Source of the DNA: Neoarius graeffei
Taxonomy: Eukaryota > Chordata > Actinopteri > Siluriformes > Ariidae
Assembly (NCBI RefSeq): GCF_027579695.1
Contig: NC_083583.1
Span: 18,936,257 to 19,000,256 of the forward strand
Direction of reading: 5' to 3'
DNA: 64,000 nt
Shown: piece after piece, positions 1 through 11,500 of the stretch
Layout: the number at the start of each line of letters is the position of its first letter
Position numbering within the stretch: the first letter of the stretch is position 1
Notes under the pieces: model-generated
Seen by the model: only the letters and a program-made list of their open reading frames with translations
Told to the model about the DNA's origin: nothing
Database searches by the model: none
Position numbers and translations under genes: made by a program

Positions 1-660
1 AGGAATTTCATGAAACTTGGCACGATTCTTTGTTATATGTCGGTAATACACGTACTGGAATTTTGTTAAATTCGGTCACATTTTACCAGAGTTACAACCC
101 TTGATTAACAAAATTATACTTTGACAATTTCGTGAGAGTGTGTTTTCCTTCTGAAATCAACTCCTCTCGCAATTTTTGGAGGAATTTCACCAAACTTGGT
201 AAAAGGCTTTGTTATATGTCAGTATATAACTCGTATTGTTATTTTGTTCAATTCGGTCGCATTTTACCAGAGTTGTGGCCCTTGATTAACAACCTTGTAC
301 TTTCACAATTTCATGAAGGTGTGCTCGCCTTCTGACATCAACTTCTCTCACAATTTTTGGATGAATTTCTCGAAGCTTGGCAAAAGGCCTTGTTATATGA
401 TGGTAATACGCATATTGCGATTTAATTTAGTTTGTGGAAATTTTCCCAGAGTTTTGACTCTTGATTAAATAACTTTGACAATTTCATGAGGGTGTACATT
501 CTTCTGAAATCAACTCCTCTCACAATTTGTGGAGGAATTTCACCAAACTTAGCAAAAGGCTTTGTTATGTGACAGTTTTACGCATATTGAAATTTCGTTT
601 AATTTGGGCAACTTTTACCAGAGTTATGGCGTAGTTGCCAGTGGGGGATAACGTGCTCTC
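1..660. repeat. Diverged tandem repeat, about 178-bp unit, four units
   Basis: Near-copies start at about 1, 180, 360 and 532. Each runs from AGGAATTTCACCAAACTTGG through a TTTACCAGAGTT block to a CTTGATTAAC block. The units differ by many substitutions, so this is an old array. The last unit is cut off near 640 and passes into a segment ending in GCTCTCAGAGCACTC. No coding potential was seen. Confidence 0.75.
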
Positions 661-1019
661 AGAGCACTCTTAAGTTTTTTTTTGTTTTGTTTTTGTTTGT
701 TTGTTTTTACCACATTATTCCATATATGTTTCAGATGTTATTTCATAGTTTTGATGTCTTCAGTATTGTTGTACAATGTAGAAAATAGTCAAAATACAGA
801 AAAACCTACGAATGAGTAGAGTAGGGGTGTACAAACTTTAGACTGGTACTGTGTGTGTGTATATATACTGTATGTATGTATTGAGAGTGAGAGAGAGAGA
901 GATTTGTGAATGAAATTAATCATTTGTTGGATGTTCAAATCATAATTCTATTTCTATTCTATGTGAACTCTACTGCCACCATCAGTGGACTTCATATCAC
1001 TGGAAACCATTTGTTAGCT
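661..1019. other. Unassigned spacer with microsatellites
   Basis: This spacer holds a T-rich run (667-706) and a GT/TA/GA microsatellite (about 847-902). Nothing else was recognised. Confidence 0.5.
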
Positions 1020-2030
1020 CATCTGGTCATAAGGCCGATTGCTGTGGCGTGGCGTCCGTCATCTGCAATTCAATTAAATCGTATCTCCTCCGTCAGTTCT
1101 CCATGGATTTCCATTCCAGTTGTTTTATTTGAAAGAACTCGTCACTCCGCACAAAACTTGGTGGTTGTTTTGTCAAATTTTTTGCTAATGAGTTAGACCA
1201 AATTTATGAATTTTCCACACTGCTCACTAGAATTGTATCTCCTCTCTGATTTCTCATCTGATTCCAGTTCTGATTGATGTTTTGGGTCGATCTTCCCTTG
1301 AGGAACAAAACTTGGTTGGTTGGTTTTGTTGCTTTTCTTGTTGTAAACAGTTTGTTTACAGCTTTGTTTATTTTCACTTAAATCGTATCTCCTCCCTCAG
1401 TTCTCAATGGATTTCAGTTCTGATTGTTTCATTTGAAAGAACTAGACCTTCTGCACAAAACCTGGTCATTGTATTGTCTATTTTTTGCTAACAAACTGCT
1501 GATTAGGTCGACTTTACGAGTTTTGGGACGTCTCATTAGAATTGTATCTCCTCTCGCAGTTCTCACCCGATTTCAGTTCTGATCCATGTTTTGGGTCGAT
1601 CTTCCCTCGGGGAACAAAACTTGGTCGTTTGTTTGTTAATTTTCCTGTTGTAAACAATTTGTTTTCAGTTAAATTGTGTCTCCTCCCTCAGTTCTCAATG
1701 GATTTCAGTTCTGATTTGTTTTATTTGAAAGAACTAGACCTTCTGCACAAAACTTGGATTGTCAATTCTTTGCTAACAAATTAGTAATTAGGTCAACTTA
1801 ACACATTTTCTTCTGACTAGACTTGTATCTCCTCTCTCATTTATCATGCGAATTCAGTTCTGATCGACGTTTTGGGTCGATCTTCCCTCGGGGAACAAAA
1901 TCTAGTCCTTTATTGAGCTTCCTGTTGTGAACAATTTTGTTGTGGAGGTTGGTCCTCTCTCACATTTCAGTTATGTTTGATGTTTTGGTCGTCATGGTTG
2001 TTTTGATGGCAGGCCAGATGAGCTCCTATG
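1020..2030. repeat. Higher-order tandem repeat of two alternating ~150-bp units
   Basis: Two related unit types alternate. Type A has AATCGTATCTCCTCC near 1077, 1381 and 1671. Type B has GAATTGTATCTCCTCTC near 1229 and 1530, with a variant near 1823. Type B copies carry TTTTGGGTCGATCTTCCCT, giving a period of roughly 300 bp. Units are diverged and end near 2030. The short open frames inside are by-products of the repeat. Confidence 0.7.
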
Positions 2031-2478
2031 TTCTTGATGTTCTGCTTAAGCTTTTCAGTCATAGAGTCCACACTTCTGTACAATCAACTAAAAAAAAATG
2101 TCCAAGACTCTATTGAACACGTAAGCTCATTTAAAACTCATTTTTTTGTTTTGATAAATCTCTGAAATCTCATGCAACAGTCAAGAATAGTACTAGATTT
2201 TGTTAAAAATTATAACCAAAATGATATTTTCTATCTGGTTTAATATTTTAGATGTGAATGTCAACTATAAACCAGCATTTTATTTCAGGTTTACTTTTTG
2301 AGAGAGATTTAGGAAAAAAAGTACAATTCCACGTGACATGCGATTATACGCAATAAAAACCATCTGAAGAATCTGAATATGTTTTTAAATCCTTTCCACA
2401 TAAAAGGGTTAAGCTCAGAGTTGTTGCTTAGGTACAGGAATGAATTTGTAAGACGGGTGTGTGTTCTTTTTACCCCAG
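2031..2478 (+). other. vat1l intronic sequence, unassigned
   Basis: This AT-rich stretch lies directly upstream of the recognised vat1l exon. It ends in a pyrimidine-rich tract and CAG acceptor at 2476-2478. No further exon was recognised. Confidence 0.4.
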
Positions 2479-2562
2479 GTGAAGGAGGCCATGCAGCGAA
2501 TCCACGACAGAGGAAACATCGGAAAGCTGATTCTGGACGTGGAAAAGTCTCCCACTCCTTTA
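2479..2562 (+). CDS. vat1l: vat1l penultimate coding exon (vesicle amine transport 1-like)
   Basis: This exon encodes 28 residues in phase 0, from VKEAMQRIHDRGNIG to the end of VEKSPTPL. It has a CAG acceptor just upstream and a GTGAGT donor at 2563. The segment matches, from memory, the C-terminal part of VAT1L, a quinone-oxidoreductase-like member of the medium-chain dehydrogenase/reductase superfamily. It is the end of the nucleotide-binding domain, where the family carries the GKLIL strand. Earlier exons lie before the window. The next exon is at 16228, and the reading frame is continuous across the intron without a split codon. The family role is inferred from homology; catalytic activity of VAT1L itself is not well established. 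Confidence 0.9.
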
Positions 2563-3189
2563 GTGAGTAACACAGAAAAGCGTATTGTATATCTGTATTC
2601 AGGTTTGTAGAAGCATACATGTGAAATATCAGTGATTTTTGTAAACTATGATCAATTCTGGTAGGTTTCTCCAAACCAGTGAACAAGAACAGCTGCTGAA
2701 ATCAGGGCCCAAGGGAGTATTGAACTGCACCTGTGCTGTGCTGACGACAGCGAGAAAGAAAAGCCAGAAAAAAAGAAAAACAACTTGACAGTGATTGAGA
2801 AATTCTAGGACTTGGTTTCCATGGAGATCTGTCAGTATGATGCTGAGGGAGTCGGCACAAATAATGGTTTATGAAAGCACAAGAACATTTTACCTCTTTC
2901 TGTTACAATTTGACCCGACGTTCGTGGGAATTTTCCTGAGATTAGGTTATAAGGTGTCCACCACCACCTCGTTCCAGAGGTACTGCCTTTATTCCCAAAC
3001 TCCAGTGCACATGTGCTCTTGCTGATGGAGATCCTTGTGCAAGGTGATGAAAGCAATTATGAAGTTAAATAAAGAAAAATTGGGGAGAAAAGAAAGGCTT
3101 TTATTTACTATTTCCTGTTATTGCTGAATCCTTCCAGTTGTTTTTTTAAGGCTTAATTTGAAAAAGCTTAATTTGAAAGGGTAAATGTT

Positions 3190-4180
3190 TACAAGTGAAA
3201 ACAATGGAAGGAAGAAAGCAAGCAAGAAAGAAAGAATAGTTAAATTTTTTAATTTGATGTTCTCAAAAGCTTACAGTTTTTAAGAGGAAATCATTGATTA
3301 AAGAAAAGGAAAGAAGGAAAGCAAGTGAGAAAGAAGGAAAGTGAGAAGGAGAGAAGGAAGGAAAGTGAGAAGGAGAGAAGGAAGGAAAGTGAGAAGGAGA
3401 GAAGGAAGGAAAGTGAGAAGGAATAGTTAAAAATGTAAAATTTGATGTTCTCAAAAGCTTACAATTTTTAAGAGGAAATCATTCTGATTAAAGAGAAGGA
3501 AAGCAAGCAAGAAAGAAGGAGAGAAAGAAGGAAAGTGAGGAGGAGAGAAAGAAGGAAAGCAAGCAAGAAGGAAAATGAGAAGGAGAGAAAGAAGGGGAAA
3601 TAAAGAAAGAAAGAAAGAAAGAAAGGAGAGAAGGAAAGCAAGGAGGAGAGAAAGAAGGAAAGCAAGGAGGAGAGAAGGAAAGCAAGAAGGAAAGCAGGAG
3701 AGAGAGAGAAGGAAAGCAAGCAGGAAGGAAAATGAGAAGGAGAGAAAGAAGGAAAGCAAGCAAGAAAGAAGGAGAGAAGGAAAGCAAGAAAGAGGAGAGA
3801 AGGAAAGCAAGAAAGAGGAGAGAAAGAAGGAAAGCAAGAAAGAAAGCAGGAGAGAGAGAGAAGGAAAGCAAGGAGACAAAGAAAGAAAGCAAGAAAGAGA
3901 CAAAGCAAGAAAGAGAAGGAGAGAAAGAAGGAAAGCAAGAAAGAAGGAAAGCAAGCAAGAAAGAATAGTTAAATTTTTAAATGTAATATTCTCAAAAGCT
4001 TACAATTTTTAAGAGGAAATCATTCTGGTTTAAAGAAAATGAAAAAAGGAAAGCAAGAAGAAAGCAAGAAAGTGAGAAGGAGAGAAAGAAGGAATGTAAG
4101 AAAGAATGAATCGTTAAAAATTAAAAATGTAATATTCTTAGAAGCTTGCAATTTTAAGAGGAAATCATTCTGATTAAAGA
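3190..4180. repeat. Purine-rich GAAGGAAA minisatellite with an interleaved ~74-bp unit
   Basis: Long runs of GAAGGAAAG, GAGAAGGAGAGAAGG and AAGCAAG are interrupted four times by a non-simple unit. The unit contains AATAGTTAAA, GTTCTCAAAAGCTTACA and TTAAGAGGAAATCATT, near 3236, 3424, 3965 and 4105. The array is therefore compound, with purine runs expanded between copies of a fixed unit. The long Leu/Ser/Phe or Lys/Arg/Glu frames here are low-complexity artefacts. Confidence 0.85.
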
Positions 4181-5153
4181 AAAGGAAAGAAAGACAGAGA
4201 AACAGATTAAAGCTGTACTGCCTTTTAGATTCTTCAAGTCTAGGTCATAAAAAGAATTTTTCCCGACACCCAATTATTTTTGTTTAATGGACCGAAAGCT
4301 ACAGAATTCAAATCACAGACTTCCAATTTTATTAGTTTTTTTTAATTAAAATAGAGCAATTAATTAATTTAGGGCCACATGGCCCTAAATCCACCGCTAT
4401 TTTTTTCCTGCTTCACCATGACCCGATTCAAGATACTATATCATGCATCACGTGGTGGGCTTTCCCTGGTCACGCAAGGCATTGTGGAATACAAATTTGA
4501 AACAGGAGAGAAAATTGGAGGATGCGAGTGTGCGAATGAAATGTGAAAGACCGACTACAGTAACGGAAAGCGAGAAAAAAGACGTTATGTTATATATGAA
4601 GGAAAGGAAACGCAGGACCAAACTAATAAATATCAGCGGTCAGCGAGCACCTCGGTGTGATCAGCTGTTCGTTTAGCAACAGAATGATGAAACTGTCAGT
4701 GCACGGTCAAAGGTAAACCTGTAGATGGCAGTAATGCAACACTGTGGATGCCAGCTGCCGTAAAACCCAAAAGAAGAAGATGGTAAACCTGCGTATGCGC
4801 ACATGGACTTCCTCTGTCTGCTTGACTGCATGAAGCAAGCGATTTTCATGCACATTATTTGCTCGGGAATCCCCTCAAATTAAATAACTTCCCAGCCACA
4901 GAATGGCCTGGGTTTTTTTGTTTTTGTTTTTTTTTTATATATTTTTTTAAAAGATGTTACAGAAATAAACATATCACAATGACCAAATTTCAGAGGGAAC
5001 TAAATTTCACCTATTTTATGAACTCAAATGGCCGTCTAATTTTCAGCTGAAACATTTACTAGTATAAATGTTTTTATAATTTGAATTATAGATAGAATCA
5101 TTTCTAAAACTCTAACAAATGTAAAAATGTAAATGGTTATTTGTGAACATATT

Positions 5154-5155
<2 letters not shown>
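4181..5155. other. Intronic sequence, unassigned
   Basis: No gene or named repeat was recognised. A small open frame at 4443-4676 has no familiar motif. The stretch near 4640-4790 looks like an old repeat but could not be placed. Confidence 0.4.
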
Positions 5156-5225
<70 letters not shown>

Positions 5226-5300
5226 TCAGGAAAAATGTGAAACTGTTTTGAAGGCTTTCAAAAGCTGAATCTAAAACTAAATGTTTATAACTGAAATTAG

Positions 5301-5359
<59 letters not shown>

Positions 5360-5362
5360 AAA
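5156..5362. repeat. Two (AAAG)n microsatellites
   Basis: Near-pure AAAG runs occupy about 5156-5223 and 5301-5361. They are separated by a short segment resembling the flanks of the purine array at 3.2-4.2 kb. Confidence 0.9.
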
Positions 5363-5761
5363 TAAACATTTACAAGTATAAAAAAAATTATTGAGAAGTT
5401 GGGGGTGTAATATTCCGCGAAAAACCTCAGAATTTCAGGATTAAAGTAATAGATTTGTGAGGAGCAAAAAAGTCACAGATTTACAAGAAAACCTGTTGCA
5501 GATTTATGAGAACCAAGCCTCTGAAAAGTGTTTTTTGTCAAGGAACCACATCAACTACAAAGACTGTGTTTCCTTTACCGCTCGACTCAGCCGTTGTAAA
5601 GTAACAGATTTGGGTAAATGAGGAAAAATCCACACAATGAAAGTAACAGGAAACTGCTCTTGCATGATAATTATACATTTAGAAACAGCTAAGACAAAAT
5701 AAAGAAAGCCCTGTGGTTTATAGATGATCTCCATTTGCATCCAGGAAACAACCATCACGTA

Positions 5762-7369
5762 CAGTGGTGCTTGAAAGTTTGTGAACCCTTTAGAATTTTC
5801 TATATTTCTGCATAACTATGACCTAAAACATCATCAGATTTTCACACAAGTCTTAAAAGTAGATAAAGAGAACCCAGTTAAACAAATGAGACAAAAATAT
5901 TATACTTGGTCATTTATTTATTGAGGAAAATGATCCAATATTACATATCTGTGAGTGGCAAAAGTATGTGAACCTCTGGCATTAGCAGTTAATTTGAAGG
6001 TGAAATTAGAGTCAGGTGTTTTCAGTCAATGGGATGACAAGCAGGTGTGAGTGGGCACCCTGTTTTATTTAAAGAACAGGGATCTATCACAGTCTGATCT
6101 TCACAACACATGTTTGTGGAAGTATATCATGGCACGAACAAAGGAGATTTCTGAGGACGTCAGAAAAAGCATTGTTGATGCTCATCAGGCTGGAAAAGGT
6201 TACAAAACCATCTCTAAAGAGTTTGGATTCCACCAATCCACAGTCAGACAGATTGTGTACAAATGGAGGAAATTCAAGACCATTGTTACCCTCCCCAGGA
6301 GTGGTCGACCAACAAAGATCACTCCAAGAGCAAGGCGTGTAATAGTCGGTGAGGTCACAAAGGACCCCAGGGTAACTTCTGAGCAACTGAAGGCCTCTCA
6401 CATTGGCTAATGTTAATGTTCATGAGTCCACCATCAGGAGAACACTGAACAACAATGGTGTGCATGGCAGGGTTGCAAGGAGAAAGCCACTGCTCTCCAA
6501 AAAGAACATTGCTGCTTGTCTGCAGTTTGCTAAAGAGCATGTGGACAAGCTAGAAGGGTATTGGGAAAATGTTTTGTGCACAGATGAGACCAAAATAGAA
6601 CTTTTTGGTTTAAATGAGAAGCGTTATGTTTGGAGAAAGGAAAACACTGCATTCCAGCATAAGAACCTTATCCCATCTGTGAAACATGGTGGTGGTAGCA
6701 TCATGGTTTGGGCCTGTTTTGCTGCATCTGGGCCAGGACGGCTTGCCATCATCAATGGAACAATGAATTCTGAATGATACCAGCGAATTCTAAAGGAAAA
6801 TGTCAGGACATCTGTCCATGAACTGAATCTCAAGAGAAGGTGGGGCATGCAGCAAGACAACGACCCTAAGCACACAAGTCGTTCTACCAAAGAATGGTTA
6901 AAGAAGAATAAAGTTAATGTTTTGGAATGGCCAAGACAAAGTCCTGACCTTAATCCAATCGAAATGTTGTGGAAGGACCTGAAGTGAGCAGTTCATGTGA
7001 GGAAACCCACCAACATCCCAGAGTTGAAACTGTTCTGTATGGAGGAATGGGCTAAAATTCCTCCAAGCCGGTGTGCAGGACTGATCAACAGCTACCAGAA
7101 ACGTTTATTTGCAGTTATTGCTGCACAAGGGGGTCACACCAGATACTGAAAGCAAAGGTTCACATACTTTTGCCACTCACAGATATGTAATATTGGATCA
7201 TTTTCCTCAATAAATAAATGATTAAGTATAATATTTTTGTCTCATTTGTTTAACTGGGTTCTCTTTATCTACTATTAGGACTTGTGTGTAAATCTGATGA
7301 TGTTTTAGGTCATATTTATGCAGAAATATAGACAATTCTAAAGGGTTCACAAACTTTCAAGCACCACTG
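5762..7369 (+). mobile_element. Tc1/mariner transposon with ~214-bp terminal inverted repeats
   Basis: The element is 1608 bp and flanked by TA on both sides (5760-5761 and 7370-7371), the classic Tc1 target duplication. The left arm 5762-5975 starts CAGTGGTGCTTGAAAG. The right arm 7156-7369 is its inverse and ends CTTTCAAGCACCACTG. The arms are very similar along their full length. A damaged transposase gene lies between them, so this copy is complete in structure but non-autonomous. Confidence 0.95.
6129..7149 (+). pseudogene. Tc1-type transposase, broken
   Basis: The start MARTKEISEDVRK is followed by a helix-turn-helix N-terminal half (HQAGKGYKTISKEFG) and a GRPTKITPR linker. After a frameshift near 6405 the catalytic half follows, with [30 protein letters not shown] and KHGGGSIMVW. 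The DD34E residues are visible: Asp at 6583, Asp in QDNDPKH at 6856, and Glu in NPIEMLW at 6961, with 34 residues between the last two. In-frame stops occur at 6775 (after NGTMNSE) and near 6985. One frameshift plus two stops make it non-functional. In intact copies the protein binds the terminal repeats and performs cut-and-paste transposition. Confidence 0.93.
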
Positions 7370-7371
7370 TA

Positions 7372-7433
7372 ATTCCCGGCTGCAGTGCATTCTGGGGAAT
7401 GTAGTTGGAAATCTTTATCGCTTTATTCTTTTA

Positions 7434-7467
<34 letters not shown>

Positions 7468-8029
7468 GCAGGAAAGACTGCATTTTTTGAGAACTCTCGG
7501 CTCAGCCACGGCATCTGTGGTGTGATGACATACTGTTTGTCCCAGTTTTGTTTCTCAAAATAATATACGAGAAGAAAACGAAGATACTGATGCAGATTAT
7601 AGCTACACGTATAACAATGAGCAGATCAGGAAGATTGTTGGTACTTAAACTGTGAGCAGCTTCATTGATGCATAATACCTTAAATATATTGCTCAGCTGA
7701 GAATACATCTATCACAAAGATGATGATGTTTGCCAAACCAACCAGGAGCCATTATTGAGATCCATGGATCAAAATATCAAAACTATTAATTGGAATATTA
7801 ACTGAGCGAGCGAAAAGACTTGCACAATTAAGGAACGAGTTTGCCGAGATAGTCCAGAAGTGTACTCTCTCATCTCCGTGATGACAACAGTCATCAATGG
7901 AGGATTCTTCAGGTACAGGTCGCAAATTTACAATTTTACAATCTCAGAGAAAATCTGAGGTTTTTTTTTTCTTGTAAATTTATGACAGAAATTCTTTGTG
8001 TGCAACCGCGTGACAAAATAGTGTGACAC
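7372..8029. other. Intronic sequence with a short ATTG microsatellite
   Basis: This is the flank of the Tc1 element. A TGAT/ATTG run occupies about 7436-7467. No gene was recognised. Confidence 0.5.
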
Positions 8030-8994
8030 ATGCATCTGCTGCCATGTTGGATGATGAATAAATACAAAATGCCGTCTCATGTGAACAATAACTGTGATGC
8101 ATCTTCGACTTTCTCGAAATATTATGATTCTCTGGAGTCCTCTGCCAAGTCAAGATTCAGAGAAAAAGTTGAAATTTGTGGCTCTGAGGATGTAGGGAGA
8201 GAAGGAAGGATGGACTGAATGGAAAGAAGGCTGTAAGGATGGATGGATGGATGGATGGATGGATGGATGGATGGATGGATGGATGGGTGAAAGGGAAGGA
8301 TGGAAGGGATGGATGGAAGGAAGGATGGATGGATTAAATAGAAGGAAGGCTGTAAGGATGGATGGAAGGAAGGAATGGAAGGAAGGATGGATTGAATGGA
8401 AGGAAGGCTGTAAAGATGCAAAGATGGATGGAGGGAGGGAAGGACTCGTTTAGTTGCGGACGGATGGATGAAAGGGAGGGAGGGAAGGAAGGCTGTAAGG
8501 ATGCATGGATGGAAGGGATGGATGGATTAAATAGAAGGAAGGCTGTAAGGATGGATGGAAGGGATAGATGGATGGAAGGAAGAAAGGATGGATTGAATGG
8601 AAGGAAGGCTGTAAAGATGCAAAGATGGATGGATGGACAGATGGAAGGGCAAGGATGGATTGAATGGAAGGAAGGCTGTAAGGATGGAAGGAAGGATGGA
8701 TGGATTGAATGGAAGGAAGGTAAAGATGCAAGGATGGCTAGATGGCTGGAAGGCTAGAAGGCTGGATTGAATGGAAGGAAGGCTAGAAGGATGCAAGGAT
8801 GGATGGAAGGACAGATGGATGGAAGGCTGTAAGGAAGGATGGATTTAATGGAAGGAAGGCTGTAAGGATGGATGGAAAAAGTTGAAATTTGTGGCTTTGG
8901 GCTGTATATGTTAAAGCCGTCCAATTATACAGAGGATTTAGCCTCATTACCAGCGATTGAATACCCGGATATTGTGAATCATCTCATTCTACAA
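8030..8994 (+). pseudogene. Relic exon of a multicopy fish transposon-like gene, split by a GGAT array
   Basis: Two coding pieces flank a tetranucleotide array. The first, about 8098-8190, reads [19 protein letters not shown] and then VEICGSED. The second, near 8876-8994, repeats KVEICG and continues to IEYPDIVNHLILQ. A related pattern recurs at 28627-28860 (+) and 23640-23845 (-). I recall this N-terminal pattern from large fish families of uncharacterised proteins, often with SWIM or YqaJ-like domains downstream, but that link is from memory. The array start duplicates about 20 bp of coding sequence, so the reading frame is destroyed. Confidence 0.45.
8236..8875. repeat. GGAT/GGAA minisatellite array
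   Basis: The array starts as pure GGAT (8238-8285). It then becomes a longer unit of the type AAGGAAGGCTGTAAGGATGGATGGA with GGATTGAATGG. Units are imperfect. The open frames with Met-Asp-Gly or His-Pro-Ser repeats on either strand are artefacts. A similar array lies at 17.3-18.1 kb. Confidence 0.9.
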
Positions 8995-9376
8995 AAAAAA
9001 AAAGTGCATAAGTAAAATGAAGTTTACTGGGTTACTGGAACGGCATCACGAATATCTCACCTGGCAAAGTCGACCCACATTGTTCTCCTCATGTGTCCAA
9101 ACTCGTTCAGGTTTGCGCTGCTTCTAATCTGGTTTTCTTGGCAGATCTTTCATTTCTCCTGTTGCTTCTCGATACTGGGACATGAGTTTTTGTCTTGATC
9201 TCATCGTGTCCTAATTTGAGTGTCGGTGCCCAATCTGGATTTATTTTATCGCGTAGGTTTGCCGGTCCTCCTGCAAGGTGAGAAGCAAAGTGTTCATGTT
9301 AAAGCTCAAAAGTTCAATTTAATCAGCAGAAAACACAGCTTTAATTAGCAATGAACTCTTAGCAGATATAGGCCCT
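8995..9376. other. Unassigned intronic spacer
   Basis: No gene or repeat family was recognised between the relic exon and the inverted-repeat element. Confidence 0.35.
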
Positions 9377-10119
9377 GTTTACATTATTTAGAATCAGCGG
9401 ATCATCAGATTAACGTTTTTAAAACGATTCGCGTACACACACAAAATTTCTGTGCCCGCAACAAAACCGTTCCCCGTGCACACAGCAACGCCAATACACG
9501 GATATGCTAATCACATGACTAATTAGACGGCACGTCACATGATCCCAGTGCATATCGGGCATGCGCAAGTCACTCACCACTTGCAAGTGGAAGGATGTCG
9601 TTGTAAAAAATGAAGTATGCCAGTCTGTTATCGGCGGTACTGGTACTACAATGACGCCTTTTTTACACCGTGTATGGCCTTCGTGTTTATGCTAGAAGGA
9701 TCTAACAGTGTTCGCTACACTCTTCACCTCGCAGAACGGCCGTTTTTTGCGATTACAACAAGACTATTTAGTGCTACAGTAACCAACACACTTCCTGTAT
9801 TGCTCATTCACTTAATGACTTCCTCAACACACTTCCTGTATTGCTCATTCACATGACCAACGTGGCATGACCAACGCCAGCGAATCAGGAAGGTGGATGT
9901 CACAGTGACGTTGTCCAGTGACGACGTCAGCTAGAGCTCAGCACTGCGTATCCTCGTTCCTCAATGTTTACACAGCACCGGATCAGATACGTACTGGGTT
10001 GAATACGTGGGCGCTGGTGGATTCAAACTGTTCCGCCTGTGGAGTCGTTTTCCAGCGTTTTAATGTGCACGGACAGTGCATCTGCAACGAAAACGAGACG
10101 GATACGGTCTAATGTAAAC
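9377..10119. mobile_element. Non-autonomous DNA transposon with GTTTACATTA-type ends
   Basis: The left end GTTTACATT with CAGCGGATCATCAGATTAACG and the right end GATACGGTCTAATGTAAAC are recognisable as inverted ends, although the left one has decayed. A better preserved copy sits at 27755-28466 and shares much of the interior, including CACAGCAACGCCAATACACGGATA and GGATGTCACAGTGACGTTGTCCA. No transposase is visible. The superfamily was not determined. Confidence 0.7.
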
Positions 10120-10601
10120 ACCACCATAAAGTGGTCACCACACCGGGTGTTCTCTGGACAGGTCTTCATCTGTTTTGTCACTGTTTTTAATTATTTTGGG
10201 AATTCTGAAGAACCATTTCTCTTTGCCACGAGTAGCATTATTACCGCTATTAAAATATTACTGCACACAAAGGAGGCACTGTCTTTCTTCAAAGGCAACG
10301 AAATCAAAAGAAAATCACGAAGCATTGCAACAGCTCACACATGAAGCGCCACTATCTTGGGTGTTATCATCATCCAACATGGTGGACTTCCGGTTTGAAA
10401 AATAAGTGTGACGTCACGTGCACACAAAGAATTCTGAGTTTCCCTTGGAATATTTTACCCTCCCCAGTCATTTACAATGACCCTAATATGCCGTCGTATG
10501 CAACTTGAACAAATGTAAAATGTACATGTTTATAAGTGAATATACCGAAGGGATGGAGGAAATAAAAAACTACTGTTTAGGCTTTCAAAAGCTGGATGCA
10601 A
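10120..10601. other. Unassigned intronic spacer
   Basis: No gene was recognised. The segment ends at the duplicated target AACTTGGTGTTT of the next SINE. Confidence 0.35.
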
Positions 10602-10613
10602 AACTTGGTGTTT

Positions 10614-10988
10614 CATTCATCTCATTATCTCTAGCCGCTTTATCCTGTTCTACAGGGTCGCAGGCAAGCTGGAGCCTATCCCAGCTGACTACGGGCGAAA
10701 GGCGGGGTACACCCTGGACAAGTCGCCAGGTCATCACAGGGCTGACACATAGACACAGACAACCATTCACACTCACATTCACACCTACGGTCAATTTAGA
10801 GTCACCAGTTAACCTAACCTGCATGTCTTTGGACTGTGGGGGAAACCGGAGCACCCGGAGGAAACCCACGCGGACACGGGGAGAACATGCAAACTCCACA
10901 CAGAAAGGCCCTCGCCGGCCACGGGGCTTGAACCCAGACCTTCTTGCTGTGAGGCGACAGCGCTAACCACTACACCACCATGCCGCCC
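10614..10988 (-). mobile_element. tRNA-derived SINE, family A, full length
   Basis: Read on the minus strand, the head has a tRNA-like A box (GTGGTGTAGTGGTTAGCG) and B box. A core follows that includes GGAGTTTGCATGTTCTCCC and CCCCCACAGTCCAAAGACAT. The tail ends TAGAGATAATGAGATGA. The target duplication AACTTGGTGTTT is perfect at 10602-10613 and 10989-11000. The conserved core recalls V-SINE/Mermaid-type elements from memory. There is no protein product; the open frames inside are accidental. Confidence 0.95.
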
Positions 10989-11500
10989 AACTTGGTGTTT
11001 TATAAATGAAATTATGTAATGAAAGGAAGTTTAATAAGAATAAGACTTTAAATTTAAAAAAAAAGTTTATGTCCTGCCACTTTTTTTTCCTTGTGCAAAG
11101 CAACAATCGTTATGTTGATTGACCATGTGTTTTCAAACCGTGGCTGATCCAAAAGGCTATAAATTGATGGAAAATCAATAAGATCAACCGATTTTCACGG
11201 AATCTGACGAAGCTGATCCGGAAAATCCCGAAGGTGTGCGTGACGTCACGCATGTAACAAGGATCCAGGTGTCTGTTTCGTTCACGTGTGCAGCAGTGGT
11301 TAGACCAGTCTCGATATGGCATCACGTTTTGGAGAGAATTCTGATAGTGATTGGGATTCTTATATGTCGGATGAAGGGGCAGAAGATTATCAATGATATT
11401 CCGGAGTAAATGGTTATCTTTTCAAGCCGCCAAGATGAGAGACAGATGCCAGTTCACTCGGTTCACGATAGTCCCACTCACCGCCAATAGCGCACCACCA

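Noticed and set aside
3451-3958. Long Leu/Ser/Phe frames on the minus strand that look like membrane proteins
   Set aside because: They are translations of a purine-rich minisatellite and occur in all three frames.
8122-8796. His-Pro-Ser and Trp-Met-Asp-Gly repeat proteins at 8.1-8.8 and 17.2-18.1 kb
   Set aside because: They are translations of GGAT arrays without start or splice context.
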